A program made the translations under genes and the position numbers. Below, in pieces: positions 1 through 7,894 of a stretch of 64,000 bases of DNA. Origin of the DNA: Streptomyces sp. NL15-2K (GTDB lineage: Bacteria; Actinomycetota; Actinomycetes; Streptomycetales; Streptomycetaceae); assembly GCF_030551255.1 (NCBI RefSeq), contig NZ_CP130630.1, forward strand, positions 4,259,501 through 4,323,500. The letters run 5' to 3'. The notes below the pieces were generated by a model, which was not told the DNA's origin, made no database searches, and was given only the letters and a program-made list of their open reading frames with translations. How positions within the stretch are numbered: position 1 is the first letter of the stretch; every line of letters starts with the position of its first letter.

Positions 1-566
1 TTCACCGCCGGCAGCATCACCCTGACCAGCGCGCCGGCGGTGCCGCACCCGTCGACCATCGCCGACTCCTCCAGTTCCTTCGGGACGGACTCGAAGGAGA
101 TCCGCATCATGAATGTGGCGAACGGCAGCTGGTACATGGCCAGTACCAGGCTCAGCCCCACCAGTGAGTTCTGCAGTCCCAGTTCGCCGAGCAGCACGTA
201 CAGCGGGATGAGCAGCGTGGCGTACGGAACCATCAGGATGGCGAGGGTGAGCAGGAACAGAACGTTCTTGCCGGGGAAGGTGAAGCGGGCGAAGGCGTAG
301 CCGCCGAGGAGTGACACCAGCAAGGTCACCGCCACGGTCAGCACGGAAACGATGGTGCTGTTGACGAAGTAGCGGACCAGTCCCGCGTCGTAGTCGAGCA
401 GGGTGCGGTAGTTGCCCAGACCGTATCCGGATGTCTGTCCCGTGCCGGGCTGGGGGCTGACCGATGCCCACAGGCTCCACAGCAGCGGGAAGAGGAACAC
501 AACGGCCAGCCCGCCGGCGACGACGTGGAAGGGGATGCGGCCCAGGGTTCGGGCGTTGGTGGTCAC
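1..566 (-). CDS. CUT1 sugar ABC transporter permease, MalG type (cut by window start)
   Basis: Second inner-membrane permease of a carbohydrate ABC importer. The visible part is the N-terminal 188 residues; the stop lies outside the window. The start is a GTG at 566-564 with AAGGAG at 577-582, so an ATG-only search misses it. Several hydrophobic helices are visible. Near the cut end, EESAMVDGCGTAGALVRVML is the cytoplasmic EAA loop that docks the ATPase. It lies 81 bases downstream of the partner permease on the same strand, so the two are very probably co-transcribed with the binding protein further upstream. Family identity is secure; the sugar is unknown. No ATPase gene is seen here. Streptomyces CUT1 importers commonly share the ATPase MsiK, so its absence is not odd. 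Confidence 0.9.
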   Translation of the reverse strand, partial: MTTNARTLGRIPFHVVAGGLAVVFLFPLLWSLWASVSPQPGTGQTSGYGLGNYRTLLDYDAGLVRYFVNSTIVSVLTVAVTLLVSLLGGYAFARFTFPGKNVLFLLTLAILMVPYATLLIPLYVLLGELGLQNSLVGLSLVLAMYQLPFATFMMRISFESVPKELEESAMVDGCGTAGALVRVMLPAV

Positions 567-647
567 GAGACCAATCTCCTTGGTGCTGCGGGCAGAACAG
601 AGACGGTGGGCACGGGAATGGGCACGGGAAGGTGCCGAGCTCGGTCG

Positions 648-1610
648 TTACTTGTCCGCATCGCGCAGTCCTCGGAACTGTACGAAGTTGAGGACGAGCA
701 GTACGAGCAGCACGATCACCGACAGGGCACCGGCGGTGCCCAGGTTCATGCGCTGGAACGCCTCCCGGTAGATCAGTTGGACCACCGTGACCGTGGCGTT
801 GTCCGGGCCGCCCTTGGTGAGAATGAAGAACTGGTCGAACGCGAGCAGTGAGCCGGTCACGCACAGCAGCAGGCACAGGGCCAGCGAGGGGCGGAGCAGC
901 GGGAGGGTGATCGACCGGAACACCTGGAAGCGGGAGGCTCCGTCCATCCTGGCCGCCTCGTACACCTCGCCGGGGATGCGCTGCAGGCCCACCAGGAGGA
1001 TGAGCATGTAGAAGCCGGCGAACTTCCAGACGATCAGGAAGACCGTCGACATGAGTGCCGCCGTCGGCGTGCCGAGGAAGGAGACCGGTTTGTCGGACAG
1101 GCCGAGTTCCTGGAGCAGGCCGCTGACCGGGCCGACGGTCGGGCTGTAGAAGCCGTAGAAGAGCAGGGCGGCCGAGGCCAGGCCCAGTGCGCTGGGCAGG
1201 AAGAACACGGTGCGGAAGAAGCCGACACCGCGCCGGGATTCCTGCACCAGCATCGCGAGGACGAGGGCCAGGCCGATCAGGAGCACTGTGGCGATCACGG
1301 TGTACAGCAACGTGAAACGGACGGCGGGCCAGAACAGCTCGCTGGAGACGACGTCGTCGTAGTTCTCCGGGGTGTTGTATCCGCGGTACCCGGTCAGTAG
1401 TGGCCAGTCGCTCAGCGACATCCGCCCGACGAGGAACAGGGGCCAGATGAAGAGCACTGCGACGAGGATGGCGGTGGGCGCCGCGTAGCCGAGGCCTTTG
1501 GCCTGGCGACTGCGCCACCAGGGGGCCTTGACCGAGGTGGCGGCCCGCCGGGGGGCGGGGACGCCCTCTGAACTGCTGGTGGCGGGCCGCCTGATGGTTT
1601 TGGTGTGCAT
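648..1610 (-). CDS. CUT1 sugar ABC transporter permease, MalF type
   Basis: First permease of the same importer, 320 residues, the normal length for this family. A basic N-terminal tail of about 35 residues is followed by six predicted membrane segments. The EAA loop YEAARMDGASRFQVFRSITL sits at about residues 215-235. The ATG is kept as start although its ribosome site is weak (CCCTGAGAG upstream). It lies 27 bases after the binding-protein gene and 81 before the second permease, in the order binding protein, MalF type, MalG type that is standard for CUT1 operons. Control by the divergent LacI gene is an inference from position. Confidence 0.93.
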   Translation of the reverse strand: MHTKTIRRPATSSSEGVPAPRRAATSVKAPWWRSRQAKGLGYAAPTAILVAVLFIWPLFLVGRMSLSDWPLLTGYRGYNTPENYDDVVSSELFWPAVRFTLLYTVIATVLLIGLALVLAMLVQESRRGVGFFRTVFFLPSALGLASAALLFYGFYSPTVGPVSGLLQELGLSDKPVSFLGTPTAALMSTVFLIVWKFAGFYMLILLVGLQRIPGEVYEAARMDGASRFQVFRSITLPLLRPSLALCLLLCVTGSLLAFDQFFILTKGGPDNATVTVVQLIYREAFQRMNLGTAGALSVIVLLVLLVLNFVQFRGLRDADK

Positions 1611-1637
1611 GGGGGCAACAACTCTCAGGGAAGCGGG

Positions 1638-2936
1638 TCAGTCGGCCAGCGAGGCAGAGATGTCCTTGTTGAGGCTGTCCACCTTGGCGCCGTTGCTGAA
1701 GACCGCATCGCGCATCAGAGCGAGCCAGGGGCCGTTGGGGTCATTGAACGTCTGACCGAACTTGGCCGCGTAGGGAGTGCGTCCCTTGGCCACGAGTTTG
1801 TTTATGGTGACCAGTCGAGGATCGGCAGCCGAGTACTTGTTCTCCGCCAGGTCGGTGCGCGCCACGACATCCTTGTGTGCGGCCACGATGTCGATCTGCG
1901 CCTTGTCGTCCAGCGACCAGGCCAGGAAGTTCCACGCCTGATCCGCCTTGCCGCTGGTGGCGGAGATTCCGACGGAGTCACCGCCGATGAAGGTGGACTC
2001 GCCACCGCCGACCGCGGGGATGGGCGCGACGCCGATGTTCATGTCCTTGGGCATCAGCCCCAGCGTGGTGGACGGCATCGGCATGACGCCGACCTTGCCC
2101 TTGGGGAACACACCGGTCCAGGTGGCTCCGGTCTCCTCGCGGGTACCGGCGGCGGTGATGTCGTCCTTCGCCCAGCCGCGGTAGGTGTCGTACAGCTTCT
2201 TGGCCGTCGCCGAGGCCAGGTCCGCCGAGGTGCCGTCCTCGGACATCACGTCCTGGCCGGCTCCCCAGATCGACGGCCACCAGGTGAACACACCGCAGCC
2301 GCCACAGTTGCCTGCGAAGAAGGTCCCGTCGACGCCGGCGCCGAGCTTGTCGACCGCTCGGGCCTGCTCGTCCCACTCCTCCAGTGAGGTCGGCGGCTTC
2401 TCCGGGTCCAGCCCGGCCTTCTTGTACAGGTCCTTGTTGTAGAAGAGGACGGACAGGTCGAGGGTGTGGGGAACCACGTACTCCTTGCCCTCGTACGTGC
2501 CCGCCTTGATGTGCGACGGGGCGAGCTTGTCGCCGTACGGCAGCGCGGCGATGCGCTCGGTGAGGTCGCTGTACAGGCCGCTGGAGGTGTAGTTCGGTAC
2601 GAAGACCACGTCGGCGGCGAACAGGTCCGGCAGGTCCTTGGACCCGGCAGCGGCTCCGACCTTGGCCTGGTAGTCGTCGGTGGGGATCACCGTCAGCTTG
2701 ACCTGGTTCTTGTGGTTCTTGTTGTACGCGGCGACCAGGGCCTCGCTCTGCGTCTTGGTCGCGGCGCGGGTCCACATGGTCAACGTGGAACCATCGTCCA
2801 GCCCCTTCACCCCGCCCTTGCCCGAGCCGCCATTGCCGGCGGTGTTCTGACCGCCGTCGGCACAGCCTGCTGCGGCCAGCGCCGTCACCAGCGCGCACGC
2901 CACCCATACGACTCGTCTGCCCGGTGCGTTCCTCAT
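1638..2936 (-). CDS. extracellular sugar-binding lipoprotein of CUT1 ABC importer
   Basis: Captures the sugar outside the membrane and hands it to the two permeases downstream. The 432-residue protein begins with a basic, hydrophobic signal ending in a lipobox (LAAAGC, Cys25), followed by a Gly/Asn-rich tether. The body has family-1 solute-binding features, including TLTMWTRAA near residue 50 and repeated short patches such as LPDLFAADV and VLFYNKDLYKKAGLDPEKPP. It is the first gene of the operon and is divergent from a LacI repressor gene across about 256 bases. The ligand cannot be read from sequence. Confidence 0.93.
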   Translation of the reverse strand: MRNAPGRRVVWVACALVTALAAAGCADGGQNTAGNGGSGKGGVKGLDDGSTLTMWTRAATKTQSEALVAAYNKNHKNQVKLTVIPTDDYQAKVGAAAGSKDLPDLFAADVVFVPNYTSSGLYSDLTERIAALPYGDKLAPSHIKAGTYEGKEYVVPHTLDLSVLFYNKDLYKKAGLDPEKPPTSLEEWDEQARAVDKLGAGVDGTFFAGNCGGCGVFTWWPSIWGAGQDVMSEDGTSADLASATAKKLYDTYRGWAKDDITAAGTREETGATWTGVFPKGKVGVMPMPSTTLGLMPKDMNIGVAPIPAVGGGESTFIGGDSVGISATSGKADQAWNFLAWSLDDKAQIDIVAAHKDVVARTDLAENKYSAADPRLVTINKLVAKGRTPYAAKFGQTFNDPNGPWLALMRDAVFSNGAKVDSLNKDISASLAD

Positions 2937-3192
2937 TTGTTACTCCCCAGAAACGAAGGCTGTCTGCCAGGACAGCTGTGACGCACATGCCCCAAGCACG
3001 TGACCGAAAGGAAACGAAAAGGATTTCGGTGAACGTAGAGCCCTAATTCTCGGCTAGTCAACCCCTCTGCACTAGGAACTTTCTCCAGCTGGGCGCACAC
3101 GGTCGCCGTCAGGTGCGAAACTCATCTAGTACGGTTTTCGTGTGAAGGACGAAGGACCGAAACGGTCGGCCAAACAACAGGAGGAGCACCTC
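2937..3192. promoter_or_regulatory. divergent promoter region of the sugar importer and lacI-type gene
   Basis: The only space between two divergent genes, so it must hold both promoters. A perfect 13-base palindrome, GACCGAAACGGTC, lies at 3155-3167 in the regulator's leader. A looser pair, CCGAAA at 3004-3009 and TTTCGG at 3024-3029, lies nearer the importer. Either could be the LacI-family operator. The palindromes are seen directly; their role is inferred, and the first lacks the usual central CG of LacI-family operators. Confidence 0.5.
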
Positions 3193-4263
3193 ATGACCCA
3201 CCAGGCCCGCAGCCGGGAGGAGTCGAGCGCCGGGTCGACGGAGGGCGTCCGCCGCACGTCCAGCGTCACTCTCAGCGATGTGGCGCGGCTCGCCGGGGTC
3301 TCCGTCTCCACCGCTTCGAAGGCGCTCAACGGACGCGACCAGGTGCGAGCCGAAACCAGACAGCGCGTTCTCGACACCGCCGAACGGCTTGCCTTCCGCC
3401 CCAACCCCCTCGCCCGCGGTCTGCTCGCGGGTGCGACAGGCACAGTCGGCCTGCTCACCGGAGACCTGGAAGGCCGTTTCAGTCTGCCGATCCTGATGGG
3501 CGCGGAAGACGCGTTCGGCGCCGGGGAGCTGTCAGTGTTTCTCTGTGACGCCCGCGGCGACACCATCCGTGAGCGTCACCATGTGCGGGCACTGCTCGAC
3601 CGGCGAGTCGACGGCCTGATCGTGGTGGGCAGCAGCACCGACCCCCGGCCTTCGCTCGGGCGTGACCTGCCGGTTCCCGTGGTGTACGTGTACGCGCCCT
3701 CCGAGGATCCGGCTGATCTTTCCTTCGTTCCTGACAACGTTGCTGCGGGCCGTATGGCCGTGGAGCACCTCATCGCCTGTGGTCGGACCCGGATCGCTCA
3801 CATTGCGGGTGCCGCCACCTACGCAGCGACGACCGACCGGATGAAGGGCATCGCCGCAGCGCTGGCGGAGGCCGGGCTGGAGCCCGCCGCGGCCTCCCAC
3901 ACGGGCGCGTGGAGCGAGAGATGGGGGCGTGCGGCCGCCGCGATGCTGCTGGACCAGGGGACGGAGCTGGACGCCCTGGTATGCGGCAACGACCAGATCG
4001 CACGCGGAGCGGTGGATACTCTGCGTGATCTCGGCCGTCAGGTTCCTCATGATGTGGCTGTCATCGGATTCGACGACTGGCACGTGGTGACCGAGGGCTG
4101 CCGACCCGAGCTCACCAGCCTCGACATGAACCTCGAACAGCTCGGGCGCAACGCCGCCACAGCCCTGGCTCAGGCCATCGCTGACGGGAGCGCGCTCAGC
4201 GGCGGTGTGCGGACCCAGACTGCACGACTGGTCGTACGAGAGTCCACCGTCCCCCTCACATGA
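3193..4263 (+). CDS. LacI/GalR-family transcriptional regulator
   Basis: Probable sugar-responsive repressor of the adjacent importer. ATG at 3193 is chosen because AGGAGGAG lies at 3179-3186; an in-frame GTG at 3142 would lengthen it by 17 residues with no good ribosome site. The product is 356 residues. The helix-turn-helix TLSDVARLAGVSVSTASKAL is at residues 26-45, followed by the hinge helix (RPNPLARGLLAG) and a periplasmic-binding-like effector domain with the typical GFDDW near the C-terminus. It has a 25-residue Ser/Arg-rich extension before the DNA-binding domain. The effector is presumably the transported sugar or a derivative. Confidence 0.92.
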   Translation: MTHQARSREESSAGSTEGVRRTSSVTLSDVARLAGVSVSTASKALNGRDQVRAETRQRVLDTAERLAFRPNPLARGLLAGATGTVGLLTGDLEGRFSLPILMGAEDAFGAGELSVFLCDARGDTIRERHHVRALLDRRVDGLIVVGSSTDPRPSLGRDLPVPVVYVYAPSEDPADLSFVPDNVAAGRMAVEHLIACGRTRIAHIAGAATYAATTDRMKGIAAALAEAGLEPAAASHTGAWSERWGRAAAAMLLDQGTELDALVCGNDQIARGAVDTLRDLGRQVPHDVAVIGFDDWHVVTEGCRPELTSLDMNLEQLGRNAATALAQAIADGSALSGGVRTQTARLVVRESTVPLT

Positions 4264-4330
4264 GGGAGGCCCCGCCGATGGAAGGGAGCGCACGGCAGCC
4301 GGCCCTGTGCCAACTGATGAGACCAGAACT

Positions 4331-4921
4331 TTACGGTTCGACGCTGGTGAGGAAGAAACGCCACTCAACTTTGAAGATGTCGGCGGCCTCCGCGCAAATG
4401 CTCTCCGCCTCCGCGCGAAGCGGCGGTGGAGGCTGTGGTTCATCACTGAGGCCGTAGCAGGGAATCGGGTGGCGCAGCCGCTCGATATCGGCCTTGAGGG
4501 GACCGGTGGTGACGAACACCGGGCCGTAGAGCAGGTCGGCGTGTTCAGGTTCCTTCTGCCGCAGCCGTCGTTCTGTGTCGGCGGCGACCTGCACGGCCGC
4601 GGTGAGCGCCGCCCCGCAGTCCTTGTCGTTCAGGGACGTGCTCCTCGTGCACTTGTCCAGGTCGGCGCCCGGGTGCGCCTTCATCGCGGCCTGGAAGGCA
4701 TCGTGAACGTGCTGATCCAGATGCGATGTCGTCGGCGGTGCGGAGGAGGCCGGGACAGCTGAGGCAGAAGGTGGCGCCGACGACCTCGACGGGGATGCCG
4801 ACGCAGAGGCCGACGGCGCGGTAGGTGCCGGATCGCCACTGCAGGCGGGGAGCAGTGCTCCGGCGGCTACCGCCAGCAGCAGCGGGCGAGTCCGCCGGAA
4901 CGCTCCTGGTCCTGAGAACAT
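4331..4921 (-). CDS. putative lipoprotein, function unknown
   Basis: A 196-residue exported lipoprotein. The frame stays open upstream through a MITE-like element, but ATG at 4921 is preferred because it begins a clean signal peptide (RRTRPLLLAVAAGALLPAC, lipobox LPAC). A Ser/Ala/Pro-rich tether of about 45 residues follows, then a domain with two or three cysteines (DKCTRS, DKDCG, IPCYG) that could form disulphides outside the cell. No enzyme motif is recognised. The leader and promoter region is largely the repeat element at 4996-5227, so expression may depend on it. Confidence 0.7.
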   Translation of the reverse strand: MFSGPGAFRRTRPLLLAVAAGALLPACSGDPAPTAPSASASASPSRSSAPPSASAVPASSAPPTTSHLDQHVHDAFQAAMKAHPGADLDKCTRSTSLNDKDCGAALTAAVQVAADTERRLRQKEPEHADLLYGPVFVTTGPLKADIERLRHPIPCYGLSDEPQPPPPLRAEAESICAEAADIFKVEWRFFLTSVEP

Positions 4922-4995
4922 GTCAGGACCGTACGGACCGGGCTCGGGAGGGGTCCCGCCCGATCTTCGCGTCGGCCGCCGTCGGGCGACAGAAC

Positions 4996-5227
4996 CTAGT
5001 GCCCCGGCAGGCAACGTTTGCCCGTTGAGGAGCGCCCGCCGCGCAGCGGCCAAGGACCGCAGCCGGTGCGTGCTCTCGGCGTGCCGGCCGGAAGGCTCCG
5101 TCGATGGACCGGACGTACTTGGGCTTTCGGCCGGTGCGGCGAGTGGGGGCACCTCCCACGCCTTTAGGGCAGTGGGGGAGCGTGCCGGGCGTCGCGACGG
5201 GGCGAACGTTGCCTGTCGGGGCACTAG
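4996..5227. mobile_element. MITE-like inverted-repeat element, copy 1
   Basis: A 232-base non-coding element with imperfect terminal inverted repeats of about 27 bases. The left end begins CTAGTGCCCCGGCAGGCAAC and the right end is its inverse with few changes. Both ends carry CTAG. A second copy, inverted, lies at 63526-63733. The interior of the two copies matches closely, except that copy 1 has about 24 extra bases near its left end. No transposase is encoded, so if mobile it would depend on a transposase elsewhere. Because CTAG is self-complementary, it may be a target duplication or part of the repeat. Frames running through it should not be annotated as proteins. Confidence 0.8.
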
Positions 5228-5234
5228 GCATCAC

Positions 5235-6092
5235 CTAGGCGTCCTTGAACTCCTGCCGCTGCCGGCCGAGCCCCTCGATCTCCAGCTCCACCACATCCCC
5301 CGCCCGAAGAAACGGCTTCGGCTCGGGCGCCCCCAGCGCGACCCCCGCCGGCGTCCCGGTATTGATGACGTCGCCGGGATACAGCGTCATGAACTGGCTG
5401 ACGTACCGCACGACCTCCCCCACCGGAAAGATCTGCTCGGCCGTCGTGCCGTCCTGCTTCAACTCCCCGTTGACCCACAGCTTCAGCGACAGGTCCTGCG
5501 GATCCGGCACTTCGTCCGCCGTCACCAGCCACGGCCCCAGCGGGTTGAACGTCTCGCAGTTCTTCCCCTTGTCCCAGGTCCCGCCCCGCTCGATCTGGAA
5601 CTCCCGCTCGGACACGTCGTGCGCCACGGCATATCCGGCGACGCAGCCGAGCGCTTCCTCCACGGACTCCGCATACCGAGCCGTACGTCCGATGACGACG
5701 GCCAGCTCGACCTCCCAGTCGGTCTTCACCGACCCGCGAGGAACGAGCACCGTGTCGTGAGGCCCGACCACCGTGTCCGCGGCCTTGAAGAAGATCACCG
5801 GCTCGGCGGGCGGCTCGGCCCCCGTCTCCCGCGCGTGGTCGTGGTAGTTCAGCCCGATGCACACGATCTTGCCGATCCGGGCAACCGGAGGCCCGACCCG
5901 CAGCCCCGCCGCGTCCAGAGCGGGCAGCGAACCCGCCTCGGCGGCGGCGCGGATCCGGGCGAGCGCGTCGTCGTCGGCGAGCAGCGGTCCGTCGATGTCC
6001 GGGATCAGGCCGGAGAGGTCCCGCACGACACCTTCGGCGTCGAGCAGCGCGGGCCGCTCCGATCCCGCCGTACCGACTCGCAGCAGCTTCAT
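5235..6092 (-). CDS. fumarylacetoacetate hydrolase family protein
   Basis: Metal-dependent C-C hydrolase, decarboxylase or hydratase acting on keto-acid or catechol-derived intermediates in the cytoplasm. The start is ATG at 6092 (MKLLRVGTAG) behind GAGGGAG; the frame extends 24 residues upstream without support. The 285 residues carry KIVCIGLNYHDHARETG, the metal-binding EVELAVV pair of glutamates, the AHDVSERE aspartate, and the C-terminal GDVINTGTPAGV loop. This is the full-length single-domain form. It stands alone with no pathway neighbours, so substrate is open. Its stop is eight bases from the end of the MITE-like element. Confidence 0.9.
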   Translation of the reverse strand: MKLLRVGTAGSERPALLDAEGVVRDLSGLIPDIDGPLLADDDALARIRAAAEAGSLPALDAAGLRVGPPVARIGKIVCIGLNYHDHARETGAEPPAEPVIFFKAADTVVGPHDTVLVPRGSVKTDWEVELAVVIGRTARYAESVEEALGCVAGYAVAHDVSEREFQIERGGTWDKGKNCETFNPLGPWLVTADEVPDPQDLSLKLWVNGELKQDGTTAEQIFPVGEVVRYVSQFMTLYPGDVINTGTPAGVALGAPEPKPFLRAGDVVELEIEGLGRQRQEFKDA

Positions 6093-6124
6093 GATCACAA
6101 TCTCCCTCGATCGCGGGGCGCCGA

Positions 6125-6162
6125 CCGATGGGTGCAGCCATCGGAGGACTGGTCGATCCTCC
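6125..6162. promoter_or_regulatory. paired inverted repeats between divergent genes
   Basis: Two adjacent dyads lie in the 187 bases between the hydrolase gene and the cassette that starts at 6280: CCGATGG/CCATCGG (6125-6131 and 6138-6144) and GGAGGA/TCCTCC (6143-6148 and 6157-6162). Their position fits an operator or a leader hairpin serving either divergent transcript. The symmetry is seen; the function is inferred. Confidence 0.35.
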
Positions 6163-6279
6163 AAGGTCGGCGTCCAGTCCGCAATACCGTTCTCACGGAC
6201 TGAGCAGAGGTGACGACTCAGAGGCTGCTGCTAGCTTGTCCGCGCTCAGCGATGCGCAGAGCAGATGGGAGCCTTCTCC

Positions 6280-6780
6280 GTGACAACAACCGACCCGCGC
6301 GAGACCGCCTGGCGGATCCACACATCTCTCGGCGAGTGGATCGCCCGGGTCGACGCGAAGGCGTCCTTCGCACTCACCCTCGAATCCGCGACCCTGGCCG
6401 GCATCGTGGCTCTGTCCGACGACGGCCGTCTGTTCGGAAACCTCCATGGCTGGGGGGCGCGGCCGCTCCTGTGGATCGGCACCGTGCTGATCCTCGTCGG
6501 CGCTGTGCTGGCCATCCTCGTCGTGGCCCCGCGGCTCCGCTCTCGCCCGGCTCTGCAGCAGGAGGCCAGTAAGAGCTTCATCTACTTCGGCCACCTGCAG
6601 TTCTGGAAGCCGACGGACCTTGAGGTCGCCTTGGAGCAGCAGGACATACTGCCCGTCCTGTCGCATCAGCTCATCAACATGAGCAAGATCGCCTGGCGCA
6701 AGCACCGCTTCGTCCAGCTCTCCTTCCTGCTCGCCGCGATCGGCGGCACCTTGGTCTTCCTCGCCGGCCTCGCTGCCTGA
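6280..6780 (+). CDS. Pycsar-type membrane effector (PycTM-like)
   Basis: A 166-residue membrane protein with the layout of Pycsar TM effectors, which on binding a cyclic pyrimidine nucleotide damage the inner membrane during phage infection. GTG at 6280 follows GGGAG at 6267-6271; an in-frame ATG at 6265 is the alternative. Family-like features are TAWRIHTSLGEWIARVDAKA near the N-terminus, a hydrophobic stretch at about 35-50, a membrane helix at about 66-86 ending VVAPRLR, SFIYFGHLQF, then INMSKIAWRKHRFVQ and a last helix at 147-166. It is first in a same-strand set that includes a nucleotide cyclase (9148-10509), the expected partner. Assignment is by pattern; no structure or search was run. 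Confidence 0.75.
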   Translation: MTTTDPRETAWRIHTSLGEWIARVDAKASFALTLESATLAGIVALSDDGRLFGNLHGWGARPLLWIGTVLILVGAVLAILVVAPRLRSRPALQQEASKSFIYFGHLQFWKPTDLEVALEQQDILPVLSHQLINMSKIAWRKHRFVQLSFLLAAIGGTLVFLAGLAA

Positions 6781-6907
6781 AGAGGCATCCATACGTGGCC
6801 GTATCGGCGAAACCTCCTCAACTTCCAGGAAAAATACGGATACCATGCGAGGCCGCAGCACACTCTGCCGGCCCGCGGTGCCCGGTAGCGCTGAGGGGAG
6901 CGGTGCG

Positions 6908-7894
6908 GTGCTCATACAGGATCAGGACTACGTCCTGCTGAAGGACGGACAGATCCTCGCAGTGCACGGCCATTCCCATCCGCCGGGCCATCTGGTGGGC
7001 GAACTGGCTTTTGTGCCGTCCGCCGTGGGTGACTACACGTTCTTCAACTCCCGGTATCGCAAGGCGTACGTGATGAGAGGCCGGGGCATCTCCGAGCGCG
7101 AGCGGGAGCATGTCCGTTTCGAGACGGGGACGTGCTTCGACCACGCCCATCCGTTCTCCGCGAAGTCGCTCGTCCCCCTCGCACAGGTCGAACTCCACTT
7201 ATCGGCGGCCGTCGACCCACGGGCCGAGGCGGCGCCCGGCTCCTTCCTGCAGCGGTACGCCGACGCCCAACTGAACGAGCTCCACCGCGTCCTCGGCGAC
7301 ACGATGCCGGACGCGCCACTCGGGCTCACCGGATCAGCACGGCTGCTGCTCCAGGACCACTCGGTGCGGACGATGCACGACTTCGATGTGCTTTTCACCG
7401 GCGGTCCGGACCGGGTCCGGGAAATCGCCCGCCGCCTGGCCGCGCATGGCGAGGCCCACAAGGAAGCTCGGTTGCACGAGCACGGTAAGGGATGGCGCAT
7501 CCGGTTACGCATGCGCGCGGGTATCCTCTGCCCATTCTTCCGCTACGCAGACCCCGCCGACGCCCCGCTGGCCGGGCTCACCGGTGCACGGACCCTGCTT
7601 CGGGACGTCACAGTGAGCGGACGGGTGATCGAGGACGCCCACGGGGCGTATCTCCCCACCTTCCTCGTGATCGCCCCGGACCGGGTTTCCACGGCGTTGC
7701 CGGGGGAGCTCGCCCATCGTCTTCCGGTACTCGTCAGTCATATGCGCGACCGGGGGGACTTCTTCGTCGGCGACCGGGGCACCTTCACGGGCGAGCTCTG
7801 CCATCTCCGCACCCGGCGAGGGGACTTCATCGCGCTGTCAGTGGTGGACGGTTCGGATTCGCGTCTGGACACACCGATTTGGCAAGAGTGCTGA
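6908..7894 (+). CDS. nucleotidyltransferase-like protein, archaeal-type architecture
   Basis: A 328-residue protein of unknown role, second in the cassette. GTG at 6908 is preferred (AGGGGAG at 6894-6900); an ATG at 6845 adds 21 unlike residues. The N-terminus, DYVLLKDGQILAVHGHSHPP, with YRKAYV further on, resembles archaeal predicted nucleotidyltransferases that begin with a KDG..F.V.G..HP module. Around residues 140-160, LGLTGSARLLL followed by DFDVLF fits the GS...DxD signature of the polymerase-beta nucleotidyltransferase fold. A TTA leucine codon at 7199-7201 suggests bldA-dependent translation. It could modify a nucleotide, RNA or protein in the signalling pathway; this is inference from fold and context. 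It overlaps the next gene by 7 bases. Confidence 0.6.
   Translation: MLIQDQDYVLLKDGQILAVHGHSHPPGHLVGELAFVPSAVGDYTFFNSRYRKAYVMRGRGISEREREHVRFETGTCFDHAHPFSAKSLVPLAQVELHLSAAVDPRAEAAPGSFLQRYADAQLNELHRVLGDTMPDAPLGLTGSARLLLQDHSVRTMHDFDVLFTGGPDRVREIARRLAAHGEAHKEARLHEHGKGWRIRLRMRAGILCPFFRYADPADAPLAGLTGARTLLRDVTVSGRVIEDAHGAYLPTFLVIAPDRVSTALPGELAHRLPVLVSHMRDRGDFFVGDRGTFTGELCHLRTRRGDFIALSVVDGSDSRLDTPIWQEC

Noticed and set aside
4922..5224. Protein-like extension of the lipoprotein gene through the MITE-like element
   Set aside because: The extension is repeat sequence present inverted elsewhere, and the signal peptide begins at 4921.
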